Below the pieces are notes generated by a model. The model ran no database searches. It had not been told where the DNA came from and saw nothing but the letters and a program-made list of their open reading frames with translations. Positions 57,592-64,000 of a DNA stretch of 64,000 bases are shown in pieces. A program made the translations under genes and the position numbers. Source of the stretch: Pseudomonas zanjanensis (GTDB lineage Bacteria; Pseudomonadota; Gammaproteobacteria; Pseudomonadales; Pseudomonadaceae); NCBI RefSeq assembly GCF_014268745.2, contig NZ_JABWRB020000001.1, forward strand, positions 3,162,001-3,226,000. The letters run 5' to 3'. The stretch's first letter is position 1. Every line of letters begins with the position of its first letter.

Positions 57592-58230
57592 TCAACCCGA
57601 AGACGAAGGCGCCGAAGGCTGGATTTTCGGAGTGGCAACCGAAGCAGGAGGAGCGGGCGGCTTATTTTCGCTGGTCAATCCTTTTGAGGTCTGAACAGCC
57701 AACGCAAACCCACCAATTACAGCAGCAAGAATAAACACCAGCGAAACTCTCTTCAGCCACAGAAAAGCAGGTTCTCCTCGTTTTACTCGTTTCCATTCCG
57801 ACTTTAAGATCTTCTGACTGCAAGAAACAACTCCTTTGACAGCGTCGCTCATTTCTGCGGGAGATATAGCCGGGGTTTCAGTGAAAAAGGTATTCAAAAG
57901 TTCGAGCATCTCGCCGTGTTCATCTGGGTTTAGGCGCAATCGAATTCTGGTTATCAAAGAATAAATCTTTGTAAAGTCGTCATGACGTTCAATCACATAA
58001 GAGCTCGCATCCTCCTTTCGAGTTGTCTTGGCGTTAACCACTGCGAGCATGGCTCTTGCAAGGCCCACAAAATCAGCTACGTCGGCTCTCAGCCCGTCGA
58101 TCCAAGCTTGTCTGAACTCCGACGTTTTTTGATCTTTCGCCAGCACAGTTACGACGAATGAGACAAGTCCGGCAACAAGCGCGGCAGCAATTGGCCCAGG
58201 GATAGGCCAGATAGCATCGATGATATTCAT
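57592..58230 (-). CDS. two-helix membrane protein with helical domain
   Basis: A 212-residue protein with membrane segments at about residues 10-30 and 160-180, a helical cytosolic loop in between, and a proline/serine-rich tail. AAGGAG lies before the ATG. It is on the minus strand within the plus-strand operon. Function unknown. Confidence 0.65.
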   Translation of the reverse strand: MNIIDAIWPIPGPIAAALVAGLVSFVVTVLAKDQKTSEFRQAWIDGLRADVADFVGLARAMLAVVNAKTTRKEDASSYVIERHDDFTKIYSLITRIRLRLNPDEHGEMLELLNTFFTETPAISPAEMSDAVKGVVSCSQKILKSEWKRVKRGEPAFLWLKRVSLVFILAAVIGGFALAVQTSKGLTSENKPPAPPASVATPKIQPSAPSSSG

Positions 58231-58352
58231 TTAGAGCTCCTTTTTCGGCAGCATCGCACGGTCGACCAAAATTTTCATTACCGACTTAGCAGCCCCCCTC
58301 CTCTCGCTAGACACCCTCAAAAGCCCGGGCATGCCCCGGCAAGGACATAGCC

Positions 58353-58931
58353 ATGCCCGCGGAAAACAAACAGGCCGAGCCTCTGACGGTTCAGCGGTCC
58401 ACGGTCACTAAACTGGTCGTTACCGGCGCACAGAGTCTCGATCCGATCACAGTGTTTCTTGAGGACTTGGCCCCCTGCAAGGGCAAGATAACGGTCAGCT
58501 GCTGGGGCAAGAGCTGGGCGGCGTATTGGGGCGGGATGTGGGAAGGCCTGAGCATCGGCCAGTTCTTCTGCGAGCTGAACACCAGCTACATCATCGGCTA
58601 TTTCGATCAGGGACTTCGCTCAAGGCGATTCAGTGGCGAGGCTCTGGCGGACAAGGCCAAGCGCACAGTCCTGAAGGAAAGACGTATGTTCTGCTACGGG
58701 TCAGAGGAAGCCCGCGAGCTTTTCGATGAGGCTGAAGACCTGCGCTGCTCCCAATCAATTGAACACCTTCACGGCGCCCACAGCGAACTGATGACAAAGC
58801 TCTTCGGGGATGAGTGGTGGTATCTGACTGATGATGCCACCGAGCCGAATCCGGATTACGCCTACCTGGAGTGGATCATTGACGCAGTTCAGCAGGCATT
58901 AAGCAAGGAACGGCAGCAGATGGCGGTATGA
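58353..58931 (+). CDS. phage hypothetical protein
   Basis: A 192-residue protein (VSCWGKSWAAYWGGMWEGLS in the first third, DEWWYLTDDATEPNPDYAYL near the end). AAGGA precedes the ATG. It resembles proteins common in Pseudomonas prophage early regions; function unknown. Confidence 0.65.
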   Translation: MPAENKQAEPLTVQRSTVTKLVVTGAQSLDPITVFLEDLAPCKGKITVSCWGKSWAAYWGGMWEGLSIGQFFCELNTSYIIGYFDQGLRSRRFSGEALADKAKRTVLKERRMFCYGSEEARELFDEAEDLRCSQSIEHLHGAHSELMTKLFGDEWWYLTDDATEPNPDYAYLEWIIDAVQQALSKERQQMAV

Positions 58932-58968
58932 AGTTCTGCACTTTCTATGAACTACCGTTGAACAAAAA

Positions 58969-59634
58969 TCATGTTTTGAAAACAGTATCAGCCAGCCTTG
59001 GATGCAAATACGTACCGAGCAATAAGTGCTCAAGTACGTTCATCGCCAAGTCAAGCTGTTCTGGGCTACTTGGCTTTGCTTCATGAGCGGCTGTATTTCC
59101 TAGCGATCTTAATTTATGAAGAACCGAAACATCACTTTTAGTTATCGCACCCTTTACCAAAAGATCGTTTATTTTCTTGAATAGATTATCGCCCTCAGCC
59201 TTAAGATCAACGCAAATTGACTCAAGAACAACACGAATCCCTAGGCCCGCAAGAATTGTTTGGCCAGCATTCATAGCATCAACTAGTTCGTCATAGGCTT
59301 TACGAACGATGGGCGGTAGCAAGAATGAGTCTTTGATCTTGAACCTCCCTGCAGTTCTATGGGGAAAAATATCCACTGCAGTCCAATGAAAGTCTTCCCC
59401 TGTTTCCATATCATAAGCATGAGATTCAGAATCATCATACTCACTACGAAAACAGAGTGCTTCACAGTTAAGGCACTGAACTATTTGGTACGATTTTTGA
59501 GATTCAAAATTACTCTCGTCAATGCAGTCTTCCATGGAAGTTAGCACTACATGATTTTGAGAAATGCGGCACTCTGCACATATTAGCTTTGGCTTTTCGC
59601 CAGCTGTTTTGTCTTTCTTTATTGTCCGTACCAT
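58969..59634 (-). CDS. DUF4145 protein (cargo candidate)
   Basis: A 221-residue protein from the ATG at 59634 (AGGAGA upstream). It has a zinc-ribbon-like start (LICAECRISQNHVV ... VQCLNCEALCF) and a DUF4145 end (IRVVLESICVDLKAEG, LHKLRSLGNTAAHEA). DUF4145 is often linked to restriction or defence loci. It is AT-rich and opposite to the operon. The 144 upstream codons of the open frame belong to the antisense of the next gene and are excluded. Confidence 0.75.
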   Translation of the reverse strand: MVRTIKKDKTAGEKPKLICAECRISQNHVVLTSMEDCIDESNFESQKSYQIVQCLNCEALCFRSEYDDSESHAYDMETGEDFHWTAVDIFPHRTAGRFKIKDSFLLPPIVRKAYDELVDAMNAGQTILAGLGIRVVLESICVDLKAEGDNLFKKINDLLVKGAITKSDVSVLHKLRSLGNTAAHEAKPSSPEQLDLAMNVLEHLLLGTYLHPRLADTVFKT

Positions 59635-59724
59635 CTCAATCAATCTCCTTGTAATTCCCTTAACTGTAACAGAAAACCACCCTCCCCCTTCAAAGTCAGC
59701 CGCTATAGCGGCAAAGGAATCGCT

Positions 59725-60054
59725 ATGCCTGAAGAAATCAAACTGATCCAGGCCGCCCCAGTCGTGCGCGACGAGAACGGCTTTTACCAACACCCTGACC
59801 TGCCCGACTTTGAAGAGGGTGACGGTGAAAAGTCCAAAGCCTGGATCGCTGAACAGCGCCTGCAGGTGAGGATGGTTGAGCTCGAATACCACAGCGACGA
59901 AACAGTCTCGGAGCGCTACTTCGAAGCGGGCGACCCGGACTGCAGCTACTGGGAGCCTGACCGCCCCGAAGGCGAGGATTGGTTCTGCCTGGCGATTCAC
60001 GATACCGATGACGGCCCGGTCTGCTGGTGGGCACGCCGAGAGGTGACGCCATGA
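59725..60054 (+). CDS. acidic phage protein
   Basis: A 109-residue acidic protein (MPEEIKLIQAAPVVRDENGF, ending CWWARREVTP) with AAAGGA before the ATG. It overlaps the ASCH gene (ATGA). Function unknown. Confidence 0.65.
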   Translation: MPEEIKLIQAAPVVRDENGFYQHPDLPDFEEGDGEKSKAWIAEQRLQVRMVELEYHSDETVSERYFEAGDPDCSYWEPDRPEGEDWFCLAIHDTDDGPVCWWARREVTP

Positions 60055-60443
60055 AAGCACTTTCAATTCGTCAACCCTGGGCCTGGCTGATCATCCACGG
60101 CGGCAAGGACGTCGAGAACCGCAGCCGGCACACAAAGTTGCGTGGACGCTTCCTGGTACATGCTTCCAAGGGCATGACCCGCGCCGAATACGTCGAGGCG
60201 CTAGAAGTCGGAGTGAAGGGCGCTGACATAGAGGTGCTTCGCAACTTCCCTATGTTCGAGGATCTGCAGCGCGGCGGCATAGTCGGCTCCGTCGAGCTGG
60301 TCGACAGCCTCGATTCCAGCGATTCGCCCTGGTACATGGGGCAGAAGGCGCTCCTGCTGCGCGAACCGAAACCGCTACCATTCACCCCGCTCAAGGGCCG
60401 GCTCGGCTTCTTTGAGGTCCCTGACGAACTGGTGACGCCATGA
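60051..60443 (+). CDS. ASCH-domain protein
   Basis: A 130-residue ASCH domain from the ATG at 60051: MKALSIRQPWAWLIIHGGKD, then VENRSRHTKLRGRFLVHASK, the family's RNA/ligand-binding surface. ASCH proteins bind or modify RNA or nucleosides (one E. coli member is an acetylcytidine amidohydrolase). It overlaps both neighbours. Confidence 0.88.
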   Translation: MKALSIRQPWAWLIIHGGKDVENRSRHTKLRGRFLVHASKGMTRAEYVEALEVGVKGADIEVLRNFPMFEDLQRGGIVGSVELVDSLDSSDSPWYMGQKALLLREPKPLPFTPLKGRLGFFEVPDELVTP

Positions 60444-60496
60444 TCCTCCCCCTGCTCTACATGGCCTGGCTCATATACAGGGGGCCCAGGCCATGA
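60440..60496 (+). CDS. 18-residue coupled hydrophobic peptide
   Basis: ATGA overlaps at both ends (60440 with the ASCH stop, 60493 with the next start) define an 18-residue peptide, MILPLLYMAWLIYRGPRP. It may be a small membrane peptide or only a translational bridge. Confidence 0.45.
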   Translation: MILPLLYMAWLIYRGPRP

Positions 60497-60813
60497 GGAA
60501 GGTCACACGCATCGTCGATGACCCTGCAGCGAAATGGGGGTTCCGCAGGGAGCCCGCCACGTATGAGGAAGCCGAAAAGATCACGGGCTTTCGCCTGGAT
60601 CGCCGCTCCAGCTTCCTGATCACCCGAGCAGGCGAAGTCGAGCAGGAAGCCCAGTGCACCGTTGAGTGCTCAGGATGCAGCTGTGACTGCTCAACCTGCA
60701 GCTATGGGTATGCCTCGCACAAAGCCGGCGGTTGCCAGGAGTGCGGCTACACCGGAAAACGCCGCATGTATTTCGGCTTCCCGCCCTCCCCGCCAAAACG
60801 CAAGACCTCCTAA
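60493..60813 (+). CDS. cysteine-rich phage protein
   Basis: A 106-residue protein with a Cys cluster (CTVECSGCSCDCSTCSYG, then CQECGYTG). It likely binds metal. Its start overlaps the preceding micro-ORF. Function unknown. Confidence 0.65.
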   Translation: MRKVTRIVDDPAAKWGFRREPATYEEAEKITGFRLDRRSSFLITRAGEVEQEAQCTVECSGCSCDCSTCSYGYASHKAGGCQECGYTGKRRMYFGFPPSPPKRKTS

Positions 60814-60861
60814 CCCCAATCCACCTACAGCCTGCCGGTGAACGGCGGGCGAGGAATTCCT

Positions 60862-61068
60862 ATGTCAGCGAAAAAGCTGTTTGAAGTCCTGATCTACGCC
60901 CTGCTGTACCTGCTGATCACCCTGCTCTGGTTCGTCTACGCCGCGCCACAGATGGTCGAGCACGGGTCCGACGCTGCCCTAATTACCGCCGGCTTCGGCT
61001 CGATGGTCTGGCTAGCCGCCACCGCCTGCATCCTCATTTACATCATCCAGAAGGCGCGCCCCGCGTAA
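60862..61068 (+). CDS. small membrane protein
   Basis: A 68-residue protein from the ATG at 60862 (GAGGAA upstream) with two membrane segments (LIYALLYLLITLLWFVYA and SMVWLAATACILIYII). Function unknown. Confidence 0.65.
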   Translation: MSAKKLFEVLIYALLYLLITLLWFVYAAPQMVEHGSDAALITAGFGSMVWLAATACILIYIIQKARPA

Positions 61069-61104
61069 ACCTTTCAGCCGCCAGGCGCGACACGGAGCAA
61101 CAAT

Positions 61105-61338
61105 ATGCCAAAGGTCATTGCACAAATGACGATAAAGCTCCCCCGGCTTATGGAGGTGAGCGAATACCGGAAGCTGCGCTACGTCGGGGGAAAGCCTAGC
61201 GTGCAGCAGCTGAAGAAATGGATTGAGGAAGGCGAGGTGGCAGGAGAGGTGAAGGGCGGTATGTATTTCGTGGACGTCCAGGCCGCAGTGATGGGATCTA
61301 CTGACCCGCTGCTGGCCAAAATGATGGAGATCGGCTGA
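61105..61338 (+). CDS. putative excisionase
   Basis: A 77-residue protein directly before and overlapping the integrase start. It has a winged-helix-like pattern (PSVQQLKKWIEEGEVAGEVK, then GMYFVDV) of phage excisionases. It should direct Int toward excision. Confidence 0.75.
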   Translation: MPKVIAQMTIKLPRLMEVSEYRKLRYVGGKPSVQQLKKWIEEGEVAGEVKGGMYFVDVQAAVMGSTDPLLAKMMEIG

Positions 61339-62474
61339 TGGCTGCCCGGCCGCGCACACTGAAAAACAGGAAGTTACCGCCGAACCTTTACCCCAACGGG
61401 AAGTATTGGCGGTATCGCAACCCAATCACCGGACTGATGACGAGCATCAACCGCCCTATAGAGGAGGCCATAAAACTAGCCAGGGCGGCGAACTTGAAAC
61501 TGGCGGCGCTCGTTGTCGACGACGGCGCGCTGCTCACCCTGCTGACGGGGGATCGCCTGCCGACTGTCAGCAACTTGCTCCAGCGCTTCCACGATGAATG
61601 GCTGGTGGATAAGGGCTACGCCGCGCGCACCCTGGAAGAGATCAAATTCAAGATTGAGCGATACCGGCAGGACCTTGGAGATAGGCTGATCGGGCAGATG
61701 GACGTGCTGGCTATGGCCGAGTATCTGGACCAGTTCAGCAACAACGCCTACACCAAGCACAGAGGGCTGTGGGTGCAGATATTCGCGTTTGCTGTGGCCA
61801 AGGGCTTGGCCGAGCGAAATAACGCCGAGCTGACTCTGGTGAAGAAGGAGGCGGAGAAGAAGCGGCAGCGGCACACGCTGGAGGGGTTGAAGTCGATCAT
61901 CGACGCGGCGACCACGCCGCCCTGGCTGAAGCGAGCAATCCGCCTGGCGCTGACCAGTCTACAGCGCCGCGAAGATATCGTGACATGGCTGAAATCAGCT
62001 GCCGACATGGAAAAAAACACTCTGACGGTATCGCCTGGCAAGACCCAGGGTTATGACAACCCTGTCCACCTCAAAATAAAGATGGGCGCCGCGCTCCGGG
62101 AGGTAGTTGGCGAGTGCCTGCGTTCGCCCCTGGCTTCGCCTTACCTGATCCACTACAAGCCGAAGGCGCGTCGTCGGGAGCAGATCGACGCTAAGGACCA
62201 TTGGACATCGGTGACACCGGACTACCTGACCAAGGAGTTCAGCAAGGCCCGAGACGCGGCACACGCCTACGACCACGTGCCGGCCGGCGAGCGCCCCACT
62301 TTTCACGAGATCCGCGCTTTGGGCGCATGGCTGTACGAGCAGCAGAATTTCCCACAGGAATATATCCAGGCGCTGCTTGGCCATGCGGATGAGAAGATGA
62401 CCAGGCACTACCAGGAGGGACACGGCAACAAGACAATTGAATACGTCGAGGTGGGCGCCGAATTGGCGTTCTGA
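61338..62474 (+). CDS. lambda-type integrase
   Basis: A 378-residue tyrosine recombinase. The arm-binding N-terminus (RPRTLKNRKLPPNLYPNGKY) resembles lambda Int. The catalytic residues are Arg in LTSLQRREDIVTW, His-x-x-Arg in FHEIRALGAWLY, His in ALLGHAD and Tyr in MTRHYQEGHG. It ends 51 bases from attR, next to arm-type repeats, so it is the enzyme for this tRNA-Val site. Confidence 0.93.
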   Translation: MAARPRTLKNRKLPPNLYPNGKYWRYRNPITGLMTSINRPIEEAIKLARAANLKLAALVVDDGALLTLLTGDRLPTVSNLLQRFHDEWLVDKGYAARTLEEIKFKIERYRQDLGDRLIGQMDVLAMAEYLDQFSNNAYTKHRGLWVQIFAFAVAKGLAERNNAELTLVKKEAEKKRQRHTLEGLKSIIDAATTPPWLKRAIRLALTSLQRREDIVTWLKSAADMEKNTLTVSPGKTQGYDNPVHLKIKMGAALREVVGECLRSPLASPYLIHYKPKARRREQIDAKDHWTSVTPDYLTKEFSKARDAAHAYDHVPAGERPTFHEIRALGAWLYEQQNFPQEYIQALLGHADEKMTRHYQEGHGNKTIEYVEVGAELAF

Positions 62475-62481
62475 GGTGGGG

Positions 62482-62513
62482 GTTTTGCAAAAGTTTTGCA
62501 AAAGTTTTGCAAA
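62482..62513. repeat. Int arm-type sites
   Basis: GTTTTGCAAAA repeated three times in tandem with an 11-base period, directly between int and the att core. Likely arm-binding sites for the integrase. Confidence 0.75.
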
Positions 62514-62525
62514 TCGCATCCAACA

Positions 62526-62632
62526 AAAAAGGGCCCACCTTTCGGTGAGCCCTTCTAGACCGCCCAGCAGAGCGGATTTTGTTTGGTAGGCGCGATTGGA
62601 CTCGAACCAACGACCCCCACCATGTCAAGGTG
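62526..62632. repeat. attR (107-bp core)
   Basis: Identical to 19156-19262. It overlaps the 3' part of the intact tRNA-Val gene and its terminator. Confidence 0.92.
62531..62553 (-). terminator. tRNA-Val terminator
   Basis: GGGCTCACC/GGTGGGCCC stem with loop GAAA followed by T-run on the minus strand. It is part of the duplicated att core. Confidence 0.85.
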
Positions 62633-62660
62633 GTGCTCTAACCAACTGAGCTACGTGCCT
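62584..62660 (-). tRNA. tRNA-Val (anticodon GAC)
   Basis: A 77-nucleotide cloverleaf on the minus strand: GTAGCTCAGTTGGTTAGAGC D-arm, CCACC-TTGACAT-GGTGG anticodon arm, GGTTCGAGTCC T-arm and encoded CCA. The sequence is close to E. coli tRNA-Val(GAC). It is the prophage integration site and is kept intact at attR. Confidence 0.95.
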
Positions 62661-62842
62661 GCTGTGAGGCGGCATTCTACGGAATTCCGGAGGGGTGTCA
62701 ACACCTTTTTTTCACCTAACCCTATGAATATGCAAAATATTTAATTTCCCTGCCGCAACGAAGAATCGGGGGTGGCTGGCGGCCGATTTTTATCTCGGGT
62801 AGGATCGTCGCATTCGTAAAAAATATAAAACAGAGGTTCCAG

Positions 62843-64000
62843 AATGACGAACACATCCTACCCAGCGTCCTATTACGCCGCATCGGCCAACCCGGCGCCG
62901 TCGCGCCCTGCCCTGCAGGACGATGTCGAAACCGATGTGTGCGTGATCGGTGCGGGGTATACGGGGTTGTCTTCTGCGCTGTTTTTGCTGGAGAACGGTT
63001 TCAAGGTCACCGTGCTTGAGGCGGCCAAGGTTGGCTTTGGCGCTTCGGGTCGCAACGGCGGGCAGATCGTTAACAGTTATAGTCGCGACATTGATGTGAT
63101 CGAGCGCAGCGTCGGTCCTCAGCAGGCGCAGTTGCTGGGCAACATGGCGTTCGAGGGTGGACGGATCATTCGCGAGCGGGTGGCGAAGTATCAGATTCAG
63201 TGTGATTTGAAGGACGGCGGTGTATTCGCCGCCCTCACTGCTAAACAGATGGGTCACCTGGAGTCGCAGAAGCGTTTATGGGAGCGTTTCGGTCATACCC
63301 AGCTGGAACTGCTGGACCAGCGACGCATTCGCGAGGTGGTGGCTTGCGACGAGTACGTGGGCGGCATGCTCGATATGAGCGGCGGGCATATTCATCCGCT
63401 CAACCTGGCGCTGGGCGAAGCGGCGGCGGTGGAGTCGCTGGGTGGGGTGATTTATGAGCAGTCGCCTGCGGTGCGCATCGAGCGTGGCGCCAGCCCGGTT
63501 GTGCATACGCCGCAGGGCAAGGTCAGGGCCAAGTTCATTATCGTGGCCGGTAACGCTTACTTGGGCAATCTGGTGCCGGAGTTGGCGGCCAAGTCGATGC
63601 CTTGTGGTACCCAAGTGATCGCCACCGAGCCGTTGGGCGATGAGCTGGCTCGCAGCCTGTTACCACAGGATTATTGCGTTGAAGACTGCAACTACTTGCT
63701 CGACTACTACCGTCTGACAGGCGACAAGCGTCTGATCTTCGGCGGCGGCGTGGTATATGGCGCGAGGGATCCGGCGAACATTGAGGCGATCATTCGGCCG
63801 AAGATGCTCAAGGCATTCCCGCAACTCAAGGATGTGAAGATCGATTACGCCTGGACCGGCAATTTCCTGCTGACGCTGTCGCGTCTTCCGCAGGTCGGGC
63901 GGCTGGGGGATAACATTTATTATTCCCAGGGCTGCAGCGGTCACGGCGTGACGTATACGCACTTGGCGGGCAAGGTCCTGGCCGAGGCGCTGCGTGGGCA
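62843..64000 (+). CDS. puuB: gamma-glutamylputrescine oxidoreductase-like FAD enzyme, cut by window end
   Basis: From the ATG at 62843 the frame is open to the window end (386 codons, incomplete). It has an FAD-binding GxGxxG start (CVIGAGYTGLSSALFLLENG, about residues 33-52), GASGRNGGQIVNSYSRDI and a C-terminal NIYYSQGCSGHGVTYTHLAG, all typical of PuuB-like DAO oxidases that oxidise gamma-glutamylputrescine in putrescine catabolism. AGAGG lies before the ATG. It is host DNA beyond attR. Confidence 0.85.

Larger units (their letters stand above)
19156..62632. mobile_element. lambdoid prophage integrated in tRNA-Val
   Basis: A perfect 107-bp direct repeat (19156-19262 and 62526-62632) bounds a 43.37-kb unit. 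Its gene order is complete: integrase and excisionase at the right end, cro/repressor immunity region, O/P replication genes, HNH, terminase, HK97-type head genes, lambda-type tail genes, and lysis genes. All structural frames look open. The only clear lesion seen is a frameshift in a small accessory gene (53776). Excision should restore one tRNA-Val copy. The prophage may be inducible. Confidence 0.93.

Noticed and set aside
1..64000. CRISPR arrays, rRNA genes, complete insertion sequences
   Set aside because: I looked for regularly spaced repeats, rRNA sequence and transposase genes with inverted ends and saw none; only short palindromic elements are present.

Overview
The window is GC-rich chromosome of a Pseudomonas, most likely of the P. 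fluorescens group. This rests on gene content, a typical Pseudomonas REP hairpin (about 15064-15104), Pseudomonas-type small proteins and a tRNA-Val(GAC) gene. Nothing was searched against databases. Family names come from motif recognition, and coordinates were read by eye.

Region 1 (1-19155) is host chromosome with accessory traits: a CigR-like secreted protein, an MFS exporter, AzlCD, an APH-type kinase, a PACE efflux pump with a divergent LysR regulator, an AraC/GyrI-type regulator, several lipoproteins, a TetR/DJ-1/DUF2867 cluster, an intact Phd/RelE toxin-antitoxin pair and a decayed HigA-type antitoxin. Four copies of a ~60-bp palindromic element lie between 11.9 and 17.3 kb. Next to the prophage is a compact minus-strand operon of very small, start/stop-overlapping genes (17311-18908) that I cannot assign.

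Region 2 (19156-62632) is a complete-looking lambdoid prophage of about 43.4 kb. It is inserted in tRNA-Val and flanked by a perfect 107-bp direct repeat (attL 19156-19262, attR 62526-62632). The head is HK97-type (terminase, portal, protease, capsid) and the tail lambda-type (V, G/GT frameshift, H, M, L, K, I, J). All late genes are on the minus strand, from the holin (44799) to the spanins (21175). The immunity region (50.2-51.4 kb) has a divergent cro and an S24 repressor, with TTTAGCT-type operators on both sides of the repressor gene. The minus-strand early operon runs cro, O (with internal iterons), P, VRR-NUC nuclease, Lar, a second tyrosine recombinase, a zinc protein and a probable late regulator. 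The plus-strand early operon runs from a PL-like promoter (51391-51420) through many small genes to excisionase and integrase at attR. It is interrupted by minus-strand genes (HNH-like, two membrane proteins, DUF4145) that look like independently transcribed cargo.

Several prophage features go beyond the standard plan: a P63C-domain gene with its own promoter and two palindromes, a lipoprotein gene boxed by terminators, an SRAP (YedK/HMCES) gene behind a LexA box, a predicted OOP-like RNA, repeated leader hairpins in the PL operon, and a gene broken by a 10-bp tandem duplication.

Region 3 (62661-64000) returns to host chromosome with the start of a puuB-like oxidoreductase that runs off the window.
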